A DNA stretch of 64,000 nucleotides, from NCBI GenBank assembly GCA_002900995.3, contig CM035315.1, positions 915,967 to 979,966 of the forward strand, written 5' to 3'. Of this stretch, positions 1-10,827 are shown piece by piece (positions within the stretch are counted from its first letter, which is position 1; each line of letters opens with the position of its first letter). Both the position numbers and the translations under genes were made by a program. The DNA comes from Ganoderma boninense. Taxonomy: Eukaryota; Basidiomycota; Agaricomycetes; Polyporales; Polyporaceae. Below the pieces are notes generated by a model that saw nothing but the letters and a program-made list of their open reading frames with translations, did not search any database and had not been told where the DNA came from.

Positions 1-790
1 GGAAGTATAGGAGTCAACTGCTAACGGCTGAGGTATAGCGCCTTTTCCCGCCTGTCTATTATAGGCGCCTACTTGATCTCTCTCAGCCCTGAACGGCCTG
101 AACCACCTCCAATGTCGATTTCCGCCATAGGTTACACACCCTTCAACGACGATTATTCGGTAATCCGGTAGATTTTCTCCTAGCACTTATCATAAACGGT
201 GGAAAACACGGTGATCCAACGAACCAGAACTCCATGGTGTGCGGACTGGCAATCCGAGTCGCAGCTGAATATTGAATGTTAACTTCGTTCATGGATGTCC
301 TAAGTAGTAAGTGCCCGCTCCGAGCCGTTCTTCTCCCCTTCAGAAGTGTTCAAACTATTTTATAACACTCCTTAGGCTATTCATAAGAGCCTGCTCTGCG
401 CTGGCTCGTGGACAACGCCAATGACCTTGCGTCCCGGTGCAACCATCTGGAGGTCCATGTTCTTGAGGCTCGTGGCTTCACGGTCTCGCAGGACAGAACT
501 TAAATAGTGCATACACGGTGATGTACGTCTAGCCCTTTAGAGTGCCACATTAATGTTATCCACAGTAGCGCATCATGGCATCGCAGGCGGTCCTATAATT
601 CTCTTATGTTGGGCAGGCCATTGTTCGATTGTACGTATGTGATTGATCATTTTTGAGATGGCCTTTTGAGTATAAAATCACGGGTCATTCTAAACGGGGA
701 CAAATACCCAGGTCGCTCATCGCATTGCAGTGGCAGTATAGAGATGAGCTGGCGAGGTGGCTCCGTGCGAACGTGGAATACATCAATGCC
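1..790. other. No gene seen left of the inverted repeat
   Basis: Short ORFs only, none with a convincing splice pattern or recognisable motif. The inverted-repeat homology with the right arm fades out near position 795, so this stretch is flanking DNA or decayed repeat. Confidence 0.45.
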
Positions 791-803
791 TGTCCCAATG
801 GGT

Positions 804-1371
804 CTATACGTGGGGTTCGTCTTGGGATATTACGAACGAGCTTTCGCTCCAGCCCAAGATGTTCTCTAGAACGCGTTTGAGACTGCACATTGGACAATCG
901 AGTAAGAAATTTGTGGCGTAATGGGATGGCACCACTTACTTGTCTTGGGTGAGAGGATCGCGCTTCTTATGAGGCTGAACGAGTACGTTAGAGGACCTTT
1001 CACCGGGAGATGGACGAGATCAACGTACTGCGCGAAACCTCAGACTCGGCCCCTTGCCATCCTTGGGTTCAAATCGGCAACGGGTGGCCAAGGTACGGCC
1101 TTTGCCTTTCTGCCCCCCTGGACCATATGCGTAGCCTATGTTGTCCATGACCTGTGCGATCGTCAGTGCGTCCTAGGATCGTAGAGCCACACCATCGTAC
1201 CTTCACGAACTGACCCCAGGTGATGTTGTGCCTAGCGTTTCTCCCGATTTTGAAGATCGACGCTATGATCTGCAAGGTGCGGTCGCCGTTAAGTAAGTAT
1301 TCCTTTCGTTCACCTCAACCGTAGAAGAGACTCACCTGATAATCGGTCTCGCTCACATGGAAGGTGACCAT
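804..1371 (-). CDS. HicA/YcfA-like small protein, left copy, intact
   Basis: Five exons on the minus strand: 1371-1336, 1269-1201, 1151-1029, 974-940 and 882-804, giving 113 aa. All four introns have GT-AG ends and all phases agree. The start was chosen because ATG opens an exon of 12 codons whose splice sites match the second copy at 20081-20643 exactly; all five exon lengths are identical. The protein has a TWGQFVKVMD segment, then a Gly-rich turn (GYAYGPGGQKGKG), then a strand with RCRFEP and a C-terminal helix ending in ILGWSESSF. This order resembles the compact fungal HicA/YcfA-like proteins, a double-stranded RNA-binding-like fold; the assignment is inference from motif order, not alignment. 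No clear catalytic His is visible in the usual HicA position. Faces outward from the accessory block. Confidence 0.7.
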
Positions 1372-1760
1372 GGTCGCAAGTGATTGTTGAAGTGGAGGAT
1401 GTGCATGGCTCTGGAGGACGTTTTAAGCTGTCCCGGCAGAGGACTTGTGGTGAAGTGCAAGTCGAAGGTAGACGCTTTCGGTTCTGGATTCACGCATTGT
1501 CAAGCGTCTCGCAACAATCCCGCTGAGAGTAAGGCGGTATGGACGCGCTCAAGGCTCTCCAGGCCTCAAACGTTCTGGTCGGCTACAGTGCCTCGCCCTC
1601 GCGCAGTTTGGTACCGTACACCGAGTTTCTCGGCAGCCAGGCAGGCGTTCTCAAACCACTCGACTTCTTTCAGGTGGCACGTTCGCTTGCCGACGATCCT
1701 GCTCGCATAGCTACCCTCTGGACGCTGCGTGCACCTAGCGCTTGTATCCTCGGAGTGCTC

Positions 1761-1840
1761 GGTCCCGCTCGTCTAACCACGGTCCCGCTCGTCTAACCAC
1801 GGTCCCGCTCGTCTAACCACGGTCCCGCTCGTCTAAGCAT
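1761..1840. repeat. 20-bp minisatellite, four units
   Basis: Unit ggtcccgctcgtctaaccac is repeated four times in tandem, the last unit diverged. It lies upstream of the left small gene. The right arm has shorter, partly degenerate versions of the same unit near 19625-19695, so the array has changed length since the arms diverged. Confidence 0.85.
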
Positions 1841-3298
1841 GGCCCCGCTCTTGAGCCGCTCAGTCCCCCTCCATCTGGCGACAGCGTCCGTCCATGCAGT
1901 CTGACGGCAGTCTCGCTCTCGTGAGGGCGGTCCTGGGCGGTCCCACTCGTCTGGCGACGTCCCGCTAGTCTAGCGACGTCCCGCTAGCCTAGCGACGTCC
2001 TGGTCGTGCTGGTAAATTCTCCATTCGTCTGCGGTTTCTTTGTCATGTCGGGAGGTATTTCATTTGTCTGCGACGAGCGCGGGGTGTACGCGGGGGCAGG
2101 CGTCTTCCATGGCGTTTTCGCAATGTGTAAGTACTTCCCGGCCGTGTGTGCCCGTGGTGGCATCGCATACTGACTTCATTACGAAGATGTGACGATGAAG
2201 CCGCCGCTCCCCCCTCGTGGCTAGAAGGATAAATTTTTGGGCGACCCTGGGAGCGTATCCATGCCCGTGTCCCGACGCGACGAGAGCAATGAGGTGTCCT
2301 GCCTGCGCACCCCGCACTAAGTACAGGCTGAGGGTGTTGTAACCGAGTGCTGGCGATGCCATCTTTGACGTCCAGCGGTCAGCTAATGCGACCAGCAACC
2401 CATTATCAGGCCATTTTCCGCCGAACACGCCACCTGCAGGTTTCCATGCAGCAGCGTGCTGGCTATGGTCAGTACGGAGATAGCGTATATCCGCACGCTC
2501 TCCGAAGCGGACCATGGAGAACACTGAACAGGCCTGCGGCCCCGAAGTGAGATGCGAAGCACGACGTCCCCACCACGAAGGACGCACGGAGTTGGGGACT
2601 CGTCTCGCGAGATGGGCCGCCGCAAAATTTATGAGGGGAACGGCAGTAGCACACAATACTTAACCGCGACGAGGATGAATTGGGGCTGGGGCGGGGAATT
2701 TAGAAATGCATGAGATCGGGCCGAGTGGCAGTTCGGGTGGGCGTCTAGTATGCCACGCCACGTCGCCTGCCAAATCCCTGCCTTCAGCCCTTCGTCATGA
2801 CAGCCACGACAATCCCGCGACGACCACACAAACACATACCATCTCCTACGTACCTCGATCCCCTCGACGCTCAGGAGTTCTCAATGTCGACTTCATCCGT
2901 GTCTTCCTTCCCGCTGGAAGACGTCTAGGGCCGAATGCTGGTTATCGATGGTTCGTTATACCGATCCTCGTGCTTGAAGCCCCTGACCCTTAACGCCTCA
3001 ACTTACAGCGGTCCCCCATCGTCTACCGGGCAGTATAGGCGGGAGAAGGAGCAAGCCTGAGGCATGACAGCCTACCTCGCCGCGTCGCCCTCTCGGAAAC
3101 GCGTCGCCTGTATGTCGGTGGTACGTCGGTGGGAGGTCCTGGGTCCTGTCGGTACTGCCTTCTCAACACGCTGAATGTCGGTCTGGAATTGTGAAGGAGG
3201 CACAATACGGGGCACGTAGGTGAGTCCGCCGTACTCAGTCATCACTTTCGGCCGCGGGTTTTGTTCGGGTTCCTCGGTGTGCGTGAGGCGGGCGGTTC

Positions 3299-3640
3299 GT
3301 GCTGGAGGCCATGGTCGGCGGCCCCGGTCTTGGGACTGGGGCGGCGTCGGCGATCCTCGGGGCCTCTGGTCCGTCAATCGTGGCGGGCGCGGGCCCCGCG
3401 AACCGATGGGGACGTGTTGCGGACGTGTTGCAGGCTGGTGGCGTGTCGTCGCGGCCGGGGTTCGTGCTGGAGGCCATGGTCGGCGGCCCCGGTCTTGGGA
3501 CTGGGGCGGCGTCGGCGATCCTCGGGGCCTCTGGTCCGTCAATCGTGGCGGGCGCGGGCCCCGCGAACCGATGGGGACGTGTTGCGGACGTGTTGCAGGC
3601 TGGTGGCGTGTCGTCGCGGCCGGGGTTCGTGCTCGAGGCC
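3299..3640. repeat. 165-bp G-rich minisatellite (two full units plus a partial)
   Basis: The unit starts gctggaggccatggtcggcg at 3301, recurs at 3466 and begins again at 3631, so the period is exactly 165 bp. Because 165 is a multiple of three and the unit lacks stops, several frames on both strands stay open across it. Related units of about 160-180 bp occur at 7597-8070, 17290-17450 and 17850-18150. Confidence 0.85.
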
Positions 3641-3650
3641 ATGGCTGGCG

Positions 3651-4316
3651 AACCCTTCGCCCGTGTACTTCGAGTCTACTCCCGTATGCTCAGCATGTGC
3701 TCGTCACCAGTGGGGTTCTGTGCAGTAATTCAGTCCTCCACTGCCTCCTATTTCTTTGGTGAAAATGCGCACTGACTCGATCTTGCCCTCTTTTAGGGCC
3801 GTTTACCCGCCAATCCTCGGCGGTGGTCGACCTTTCCGTGTTTCGTCTGTTTTTGCCGCCTCGTTGCCCTCCTGTTCTTTCCGATGACCCCATCTACTAT
3901 GTAGCAGAACCTAGCGTTTTCCTTCGACATTGTCCAGTTGTTTATCCTTCCCGTTTGGCATCTGAGATCGAGAGGCAGTCGCCAGTCGGCTTATGTTTAT
4001 TGTGTTTTCGGTGAAGCAACGTTGTGACACTTTCATTGTACCTCCGGAGTACCTGAAATGCAGTATAATTTGCGATGCGATTGCCTCAAGGGCTTTGTGG
4101 GCTCTGTTTCTTCTACGTGCAAGTGATGTTTTGAATTTGTCGGTCGCAAACGTGTGGTTTGTAAGTGTTTTTCTGTCGTCTGCAGTCACGTGAGTATATG
4201 GACCGTTCATTTTGCACGTTGTCATGTTCCGAAGTTCGAAGCTCTCACGTCGGTCTTGTCTCGCTCTGGATTCTTTTACCTTTCCTTCATACAAGTACAT
4301 TGCACCCAACTCGTTC
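3651..4316. other. No gene resolved between left repeat and JmjC gene
   Basis: Base composition becomes more balanced here. It probably holds the promoter and possibly an upstream exon of the JmjC gene. The reading frame of its first recognised exon stays open back to 4212. Confidence 0.4.
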
Positions 4317-6805
4317 ATGGACGTAGTCTACGTGCAGAACACAATGTGCCATTCGGCCACGTCGACTGTTAAGCGGTTGTACAAGATCTCCCTTTCGAAG
4401 TGCGCAACTTGCCAGCAGTACCCCTCCAAGAAGGCTATGGAGGCTGCCAGTGACGCCGTCTGCAGATTTCAAGGTGCCCATCTAGTGTTCCGTGGTTGTA
4501 AAGTACCTGACCAGCAGTTTATCAGGTTTGAGAGTCATCGTCCGGGACCAGTCAAGCAGAGAATGCAGCGTGGAGTATCAAGATATGACACCTCATGTGG
4601 ACCCCGGGTTAAGGGCGGTCTACAAACACAGGCACACTCCTGCCGCAGTAGAAATGAAACGGGTGTGTCCTTATTCATGTGAAGTGGGATTATTCTCTTT
4701 ACGATTAACGTAGGTACTGTGTGCCTCGCTTCTTCTTCCAACGCTGGAGCGCGAATTACGATATATGCAACAGAAGCATGTTTTTCGGCGCCGCGAGGTG
4801 AAGGTCAGAGCCACATGTGGTGCGTTTGACCTGTTTTTTCTCGGTAGTTGTGGTCGGTCCTGATTCACGTTGCCGCTCCTAGACCGCTGCGATGCGCAGT
4901 TGTTTGGAACTAGTTTGCTCTGCAAGATCTGCGCGATGGAATTCTGCGTTTTGTGCTGTCCGCTTGACAGCGATAGTATGGACTCTGTAGGCACATTACG
5001 TTAATATCGTCCTCTGTCATACTAAATCATGTTGTGGTAGACATGTTCTTGGATGTGTCATGACCGCGAAGCGTTCGCCCTGTGTAGCCGCCTTGACAAA
5101 GGACTACTCGAGAATACGATAGCTAACATGAAGACTATGTTAAGGTCAGCTACGTTTTCGCATCTCTTGATTCCTGGTATCTGATTATGCCGTAGTGTCG
5201 CCAAGTCAAAGACGATGCAGGATGTGGGTTTGAAGCCTGACATTGGTCTAGGCACTCACACCTACGAAGTGGAGCGGTTCGCCAGGGACGATATCCCGCT
5301 TTCCGTGTTCCGGAATCGCTGGGCACGCCACGTCCCAATTGTTGTTTCAGGCGTCCACCTGGATCTACAGATCTCATGGGGCCCGAATTATTTCGTCAAA
5401 CATTATGGAGATGATGTTTGTGAAGTTGAAGACTGCGAAACGGGCCAATCGTTGCCAGATTTCACTGTGGCGCAGTTCTACTCTGGGTTCGGCCAACCTC
5501 GCAGCCCAGGGAGCCAGATTCTGCGCTTGAAGGCGAGGGCGCTTGTACATTCGATTGGCATTCTAGTAACACAACCATTTCAGGACTGGCCGCCCAAGGA
5601 CGACTTCAAGAATGTCTTCCCCGAGCTTTTGGACGACTTCATGCAGGTTGTTCCTGTGCCTGACTACTGCGCCCCTAACGGCATATACAATCTCGCTTCG
5701 CATTTTCCACGGAATATTATCGCTCCAGATCTTGGTGCGGAACACACTTAGTGCTTTTGCGATTTCCTAATCATCATTTCTACGTAGGCCCCAAGATCTA
5801 CAATGCCTATGCCTCTGTACTTGACAGCAATCACAGCGGTTCAACCAGGTTGCATCTAGACGCAGCAGATGCGGTCAACGTTATGGTCTATGCCGGTGAG
5901 GACGTCTCTGGAGCACAAGGTTACGCCACATGGCAGATATTTTCGCAGGATGGCACGAACCGCATCCGGGAGTACTTGCGAGAACGCCATCACTGCACCA
6001 ACGATACTCCAGGGGATCCGATACACAACCAGTCCATCTACCTTACTCCCGATATGCTGAAGGAGCTGGCGGCGGAATGTCACATTTTCCCATACGTTGT
6101 GGAGCAACGCGTCGGCGAGGCTGTGTTTATACCAGCAGGTTGTGCTCACCAGGTAGTCTATCCACTGAGACAAATCCTTTGATGTTAATGTTCTTGCAGG
6201 TGTCAAACCAGGCTGATTGCATTAAGGTGGCATGCGACTTCGTAAGCCCGGAAAACGCGGCGCAATGTCAAGTCCTCGCTGAGGAATTCCGCCAGCAAAG
6301 GCTTGCGGTAGAGCACTTTCCGGACGAAGTCCTCCCCGTAAATGTGATGCTTCTTCACGTTTGGGAGAGCACCGAGATGCTTCTAACGAACATGTCTCAA
6401 AGGTACCACCAATGCTTACCACAAGGGCGATATGTTTCTTACCATGCACTTCTCAGGTCAGATGCTGAGAACGTCTCGCCCGACCTGCATGGCGACGATG
6501 CCGTTTCCGAGGGCGACGGGTTGGCGCGTCCAAGAGATTTGGAACCCATGCAACCAACCAATTCGACACCAAATGAACAGGTTGAGACCGCCTCGTCTGA
6601 CCTTCGTGATGACCATGCTATCTTCGAAGCACTTGGACAAGTGTGTCCGAGTTGCGTGGAAGGTGGGCTGCCGACTTCTCCGGCGCCTCGGGGCGCTGGT
6701 CAGCCACGAGAATATCGGTGCCTCCTATGCTCCAATCCACCTACCGGCGCCAAGAAAGGCAAACGATGGTTTGCCCACGCTGTAGGGCTCATTGATCACG
6801 CGTAA
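4317..6805 (+). CDS. KDM3-like JmjC histone demethylase family protein
   Basis: Eight exons fit: about 4317-4664, 4714-4819, 4883-4986, 5041-5144, 5196-5532, 5584-5734, 5788-6152 and 6200-6805, about 706 aa. Phases agree from 4714 onward; the first exon's ends are the weakest part. Residues about 29-53 hold a CxxC pair and the CRFQG motif. Residues about 147-177 hold a second Cys cluster (ATCD-x-C, CKIC, CVLCC). The JmjC domain carries the Fe(II) ligands in RLHLDAAD (His about 406, Asp about 408) and the distal His in GCAHQ (about 504). It is followed by the KDM3 hallmark around DCIKVACDFVSPE. The tail has CPSC and CLLC pairs, probably another zinc finger. Known family role: Fe(II)/2-oxoglutarate-dependent removal of methyl groups from histone H3 lysine in the nucleus; substrate here is unknown. 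A donor GTAAGT overlaps the stop, so a further short exon is possible. Confidence 0.82.
5533..5583 (+). other. GC-AG intron in the JmjC gene
   Basis: The intron starts GCGAGG instead of GT and ends TTTCAG. It is 51 bp long with no stop in frame, so retention would add 17 residues just before the conserved DWPP motif. Splicing restores the usual LK-DWPP junction of the family. Confidence 0.6.
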
Positions 6806-6947
6806 GTTGTTAATTTATTACCAACGATACGATGGAAAACTTCATGGTAATTCGCAGGATTCATTTTCATAAGATAGTTGTCCCAAAATCCAGACGACGC
6901 GGCTTAGTCAAACTTGACCTTTCTCCGACTGTTTTGGCAACGGAAAT

Positions 6948-8153
6948 AAATGCACGCAAGAGGCAAGAGGCCCCAGCCAGGACCGGGCCGAGTGTGGCCG
7001 GGACCACTTCGCGGAGTTTGGGTTGGGCGTCTGGCGTACCACACCACGTTGCGGCACGTTGCCCGAGTCGCCCGCGCGTCTTGACCACGGCCACGACGAC
7101 CTCACGACGGCCCCGCGACGACCGCGACGACCCGCGACGATGCTCCCACATGCTCCTACATACCTCTCTCTCCGTCGACGTTCCGGAGTCCTCAATGTCG
7201 ACCTCAACCGTGTCTGTCTCCCTGCTGGAAGACGACCAAGGCTGAGCGTTGATTATCGATGGTTCGTTACACCGATTGTCGTGCCTTGATGCCGCTCACC
7301 CTCTAGGCCTCCACCTACAGCAATCTCTCATCGTCTCCAAACTGTGGACCGTAGGCGGGAGTAGGAGTAAGCCTGATGCATCACAGGCTACCTGGCCACG
7401 TCGCCCTCTTGGAATCGGGCCACGTGTATGTCGGTGAGAGGTCCTGGGTCTCTGCAATGTGTTGTCAACATACTGAATACCGGTCTAGGATTGTGAAGGA
7501 GCTACGAGATCTGGGCATATGAGTGAGTCCGCCCTACTCTGTCAACACCACAGGTTTTGTTCGGGTTCGTGGGGTGTGTTTGAGGCGGGCGATTCGTGTT
7601 GGAGGCCATGGTTGCGGCCCTAGTCGTGGGACTGGGGTGCCGTCGGCGATCCTCTTGGCCTCTGGTCTGCCAGTCCTGGCGGGCGGGGCCGCGAACCGAG
7701 GCGGACGTGTTTGTAGGAGGGTGGCGCGTTCTTGTTGTCGGGGTGCGTGCTACGCGTCCTTGTTGCCGGAGTACGTGCTGGAGGCCATGGTTGGGCGGCC
7801 CTAGTCGTGGGACTGGGGTGCCGTCGGCGATCCTCTTGGCCTCTGGTCTGCCAGTCCTGGCGGGCGGGGGGCCCGCGAACCGAGGCGGACGTGTTGTCGG
7901 GGTGCGTGCTACGCGTCCTTGTTGCCGGAGTACGTGCTGGAGGCCATGGTTGGCGGCCCTAGTCGTGGGACTGGGGTGCCGTCGGCGATCCTCTTGGCCT
8001 CTGGTCTGCCAATCCTGGCGGGCGGGGGGCCCGCGAACCGAGGCGGATGTTTTGCAGGAGGGTGGCGCGTCTGCGTCGTTGTCGTTGAGCCTGCCAGTGT
8101 GATACGTGCCCCACGCTGCGCTTCGTGTAGTTGTACTTTCAGGTTCGCTATGT
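6948..8153 (-). repeat. Third, partial copy of the flanking repeat (upstream part only)
   Basis: This 1.2-kb block matches the right arm at 17189-18780 in inverted orientation and more closely than the left arm does. It begins at AAATGCACGC, right behind the JmjC gene, and ends at TTCGCTATGT; beyond both points the similarity to the right arm stops abruptly. It lacks the small gene. It holds three G-rich minisatellite units, starting near 7599, 7779 and 7937. No clear target-site duplication was seen. Confidence 0.78.
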
Positions 8154-8966
8154 TGGGCCCACGTAGTGGGAGTTTGTAGAGCTGCTTGTCTGGGAGGTTC
8201 CGAAGACCGCCTAACCATAAAGAGCCACCTAGAACGAGGTTCAGGAGTGATTGGTAGGGGTCGTCGCATTAGGCCTTTGTTAGCACTGTTCTCACATATA
8301 GAATTGTAATCTTGGTGCTTTCTCAGCCACCGCGCCGCGTCGTTCTCGGTTTGAATGGCCAAAAAGGAGGGAGGGCAGTGCCCGACTGTTGTGTAGAGTG
8401 TGCTAATATAGTACTAGTCATGAAAGTAGAACTGATGGTGTGTCGCCGCTATCCCCTTCCGCACTTGCCGCTGATCATCTTCCACAGGCCCCATAGACGT
8501 ACAGCGCTTTTCGACGCATAGTTGGAATTCCCCAACACGGCTGATGGAACTACGGACGCATTTGCGTCGATCTGTCTCGTGGGCGCATGCTCCAGCAGGG
8601 CACCCTATATGTCGTCTGAAGACATAGATGATTGATGCCCCGCTCTTTTCCAGCCTGCCCCGCTGCAACACATAGTCGAACTCTCTTAGATACCTTGTAT
8701 TACTCGGCACGTGTGTATTCTACGTTATCTGCGATGCCGAAAGTACCGAGCACAAATTTATGCTTCTCACATCGGATTACTGTTTTCATTGACCCTGGAT
8801 AAAGTGGTAGGGATTTCCACTCATAGATCGCCACTTGAACGCTCCATCATATGCTACCTTGTTCTCTCTGGACAATGTTGCCAGGCAGCTTTCGGTCCGT
8901 CACACGGGGAACAAATCATTATCCAAACTACATGACCAATACCCACATGGCCTCGAACTAGCTACG
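8154..8966. other. No gene seen between repeat copy and integrase gene
   Basis: Only short ORFs without motif or splice support. It would contain the 3' flank of the integrase gene. Confidence 0.45.
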
Positions 8967-10611
8967 TCAGTGCTGACCACGGAGAACATCGACGATAGCC
9001 AAAAAAATCTTCCAAGCGTTGGTCAAAGTGATGGGGGGGTGGCCGAGATCTGCGTACGCTGCGTCAGCCAGCGCCTGGAATTCTGGGGTCACGAATTGGT
9101 ATGCTTGTCGTCGAGCATCTTCGCCCCCTATTTGATCCCTCAGCTCTTGAATCATCTCCTTGCGCACGTTGACACGACAGTCCCTTGCAGTAGGACGGGC
9201 ATGTGTGGGGCAAGTCCACATGTGAAGTGGGGATGTACCGGATGGAAGGTCCTTCTCCTTCTGTCGACGCATGGTGTGATTGTTCCAGTAATTGCGATAT
9301 TCATCCAAGCGCTCCTGTACCAACGGCGGCCATAACCAGTCAAAGACAGCCCTACGACATGGTCAGGTCGTGTCAATTACTAAAATACGCTTGCAGAACT
9401 TACACATGTAGTGGATCATTAGAGTTGAATATGCCCGCGCCACTCATGATTACATCTCGGATGTTGTGGCCTTCGCCCTCACGGAGGTACAGCCAGAAAC
9501 CTTCGATAGGCGTGTTGTGTTTGCTCTGAACTTGGAGCCACGGTTGAAATTCATCTTCTGGTATCTCTGGTGCTGCATCCTGCCTTCGAACGACAATACA
9601 TAAGAATCAAATCATCTAGAAAACCCTATCATGATAGCCCGTACCTGAGTAAGGTCTGGAACTCAATCATTTTACCCGTTTCTGAACCTTTATCGCTTAC
9701 TACGGTCATTGGGACAGCTGATGTATGCAAGTTTCGTGAACTGGAGTATCAAGGACACAGATCAAAGGGACACATACCACCATGGGTTTCAACGAAATCG
9801 AGGTAAAGGTGGGCGCAAGTGGACGCAAGGCGTACATTTGGTAGGACCACGAGGACTAGAAGATAGCCACCCCACAAATCTCGGTAGCCATAAATCGGTA
9901 AACCCACAGTGCCCAGACGAAGAGCTTGCGAGGACAGCTTCTCGTGGCCATCCACATGTACTTGATGCATAGGTCCAATACAGTCCAAAGGAACGCGAGG
10001 AATTTGGGCCCGACATTTTCCCGGGAACCGGAGATCGAACTCATGATCAAAGTGATCGTGGAGGATCGTTCTCAGCTCGTCTCTGCTACATCATGAGAGA
10101 AGGAATAGTCACGGAGGTATGTCACTTACCGAGTGATTGAGATACCCGCATTTGCCAAGCGTTGACGAACTTGGGCGACACCCCAGCGACCCTGAACATC
10201 ATTCTGTTTGAGGTCCATGATGATTTGGAGACGCCTTGCGGGGTCTACGCTGCGACTTTGACCACGAACTGTGGCAACTCCGAGACGAGCACGTAATTTG
10301 TACATCGACCCGCGGCTACATCCGAAGAAGTCAAAGTCTGTATAATCCACGAGAACTTGCTCCAATATAGCTTGAAGGTACGTACCTCATTGGGCAACCC
10401 GCTGCCCGAAGTCTCGCTAACTGCTCATCAACCGATAAACCCGCTCCGTTTCTCTCGCGGTTGAATTGCTTCAACAATTTTGTGAGGGCTGCATCGTCAA
10501 GAGAGTGTACTGATAGAAGCTGTCAGCGTGCTAAGAAAGCCACCGCAATCGAAGGCAGAATCACTTACCAAGTTTGCCCCCATGTTGATTGTTACCCGCT
10601 ACGTTGACCAT
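8967..10611 (-). CDS. DDE integrase-core protein (transposase-like), intact
   Basis: Seven exons on minus: 10611-10569, 10509-10386, 10315-10130, 10082-9778, 9717-9645, 9583-9404 and 9351-8967, giving about 431 aa with every phase consistent. The N-terminal part is a helix-rich, DNA-binding-like region (SRGSMYKLRARLGV, then GRWGVAQVRQRLANAGI). The RNase H-fold core shows the three expected acidic residues: Asp about 162 in HVDGHEKL, Asp about 228 in VVSDKGSETG and Glu about 271 in NTPIEGFW. This is the arrangement of the multi-exon integrase-core proteins that are common in basidiomycete genomes. Known role of the fold: strand cutting and joining of DNA. Whether this copy moves itself or its neighbours is inference. 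It is the only complete recombinase seen in the block. Confidence 0.85.
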
Positions 10612-10827
10612 CAGATCTTGAGGTACAAGACGTACAACCACGAGTAGACGCAGCAAGAGTGGACGAGATTGGACAAGCCGAGATGAAAATTTACTGGGTT
10701 TGCTTGCACGGAATCAGCAAGGTGGACGAAGAGGGATGAGGTCGAATATGGTCCACTACTTCCCTAGGATGCGCGGGGGAGAAAGCTCTACATCTCATCC
10801 TATCCTAGTCATGACAGCAGTGGTGTC

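Larger units (their letters stand above)
795..3650 (-). repeat. Left arm of a large inverted repeat (gene plus about 2.3 kb upstream)
   Basis: Read on the minus strand this block contains a 113-aa gene and its long upstream region. It matches, in inverted orientation, the block at about 17189-20655. The match runs from the gene through the CGCTCGTCTAACCAC-type 20-bp repeats, the AAATGCA boundary near 2703 and the G-rich 165-bp minisatellite at 3299-3640. Most positions agree by eye, with scattered substitutions and small indels, so the copies are related but not recent identical duplicates. The left arm lacks the terminal about 80 bp that the right arm and the partial copy at 6948-8153 share. 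Its role could be mobile-element arm or segmental duplication; neither is proven. Confidence 0.8.

Noticed and set aside
3220..3775. Several ORFs of 135-180 aa on both strands
   Set aside because: All are the 165-bp minisatellite read in different frames; repetitive products with no folded-domain features.
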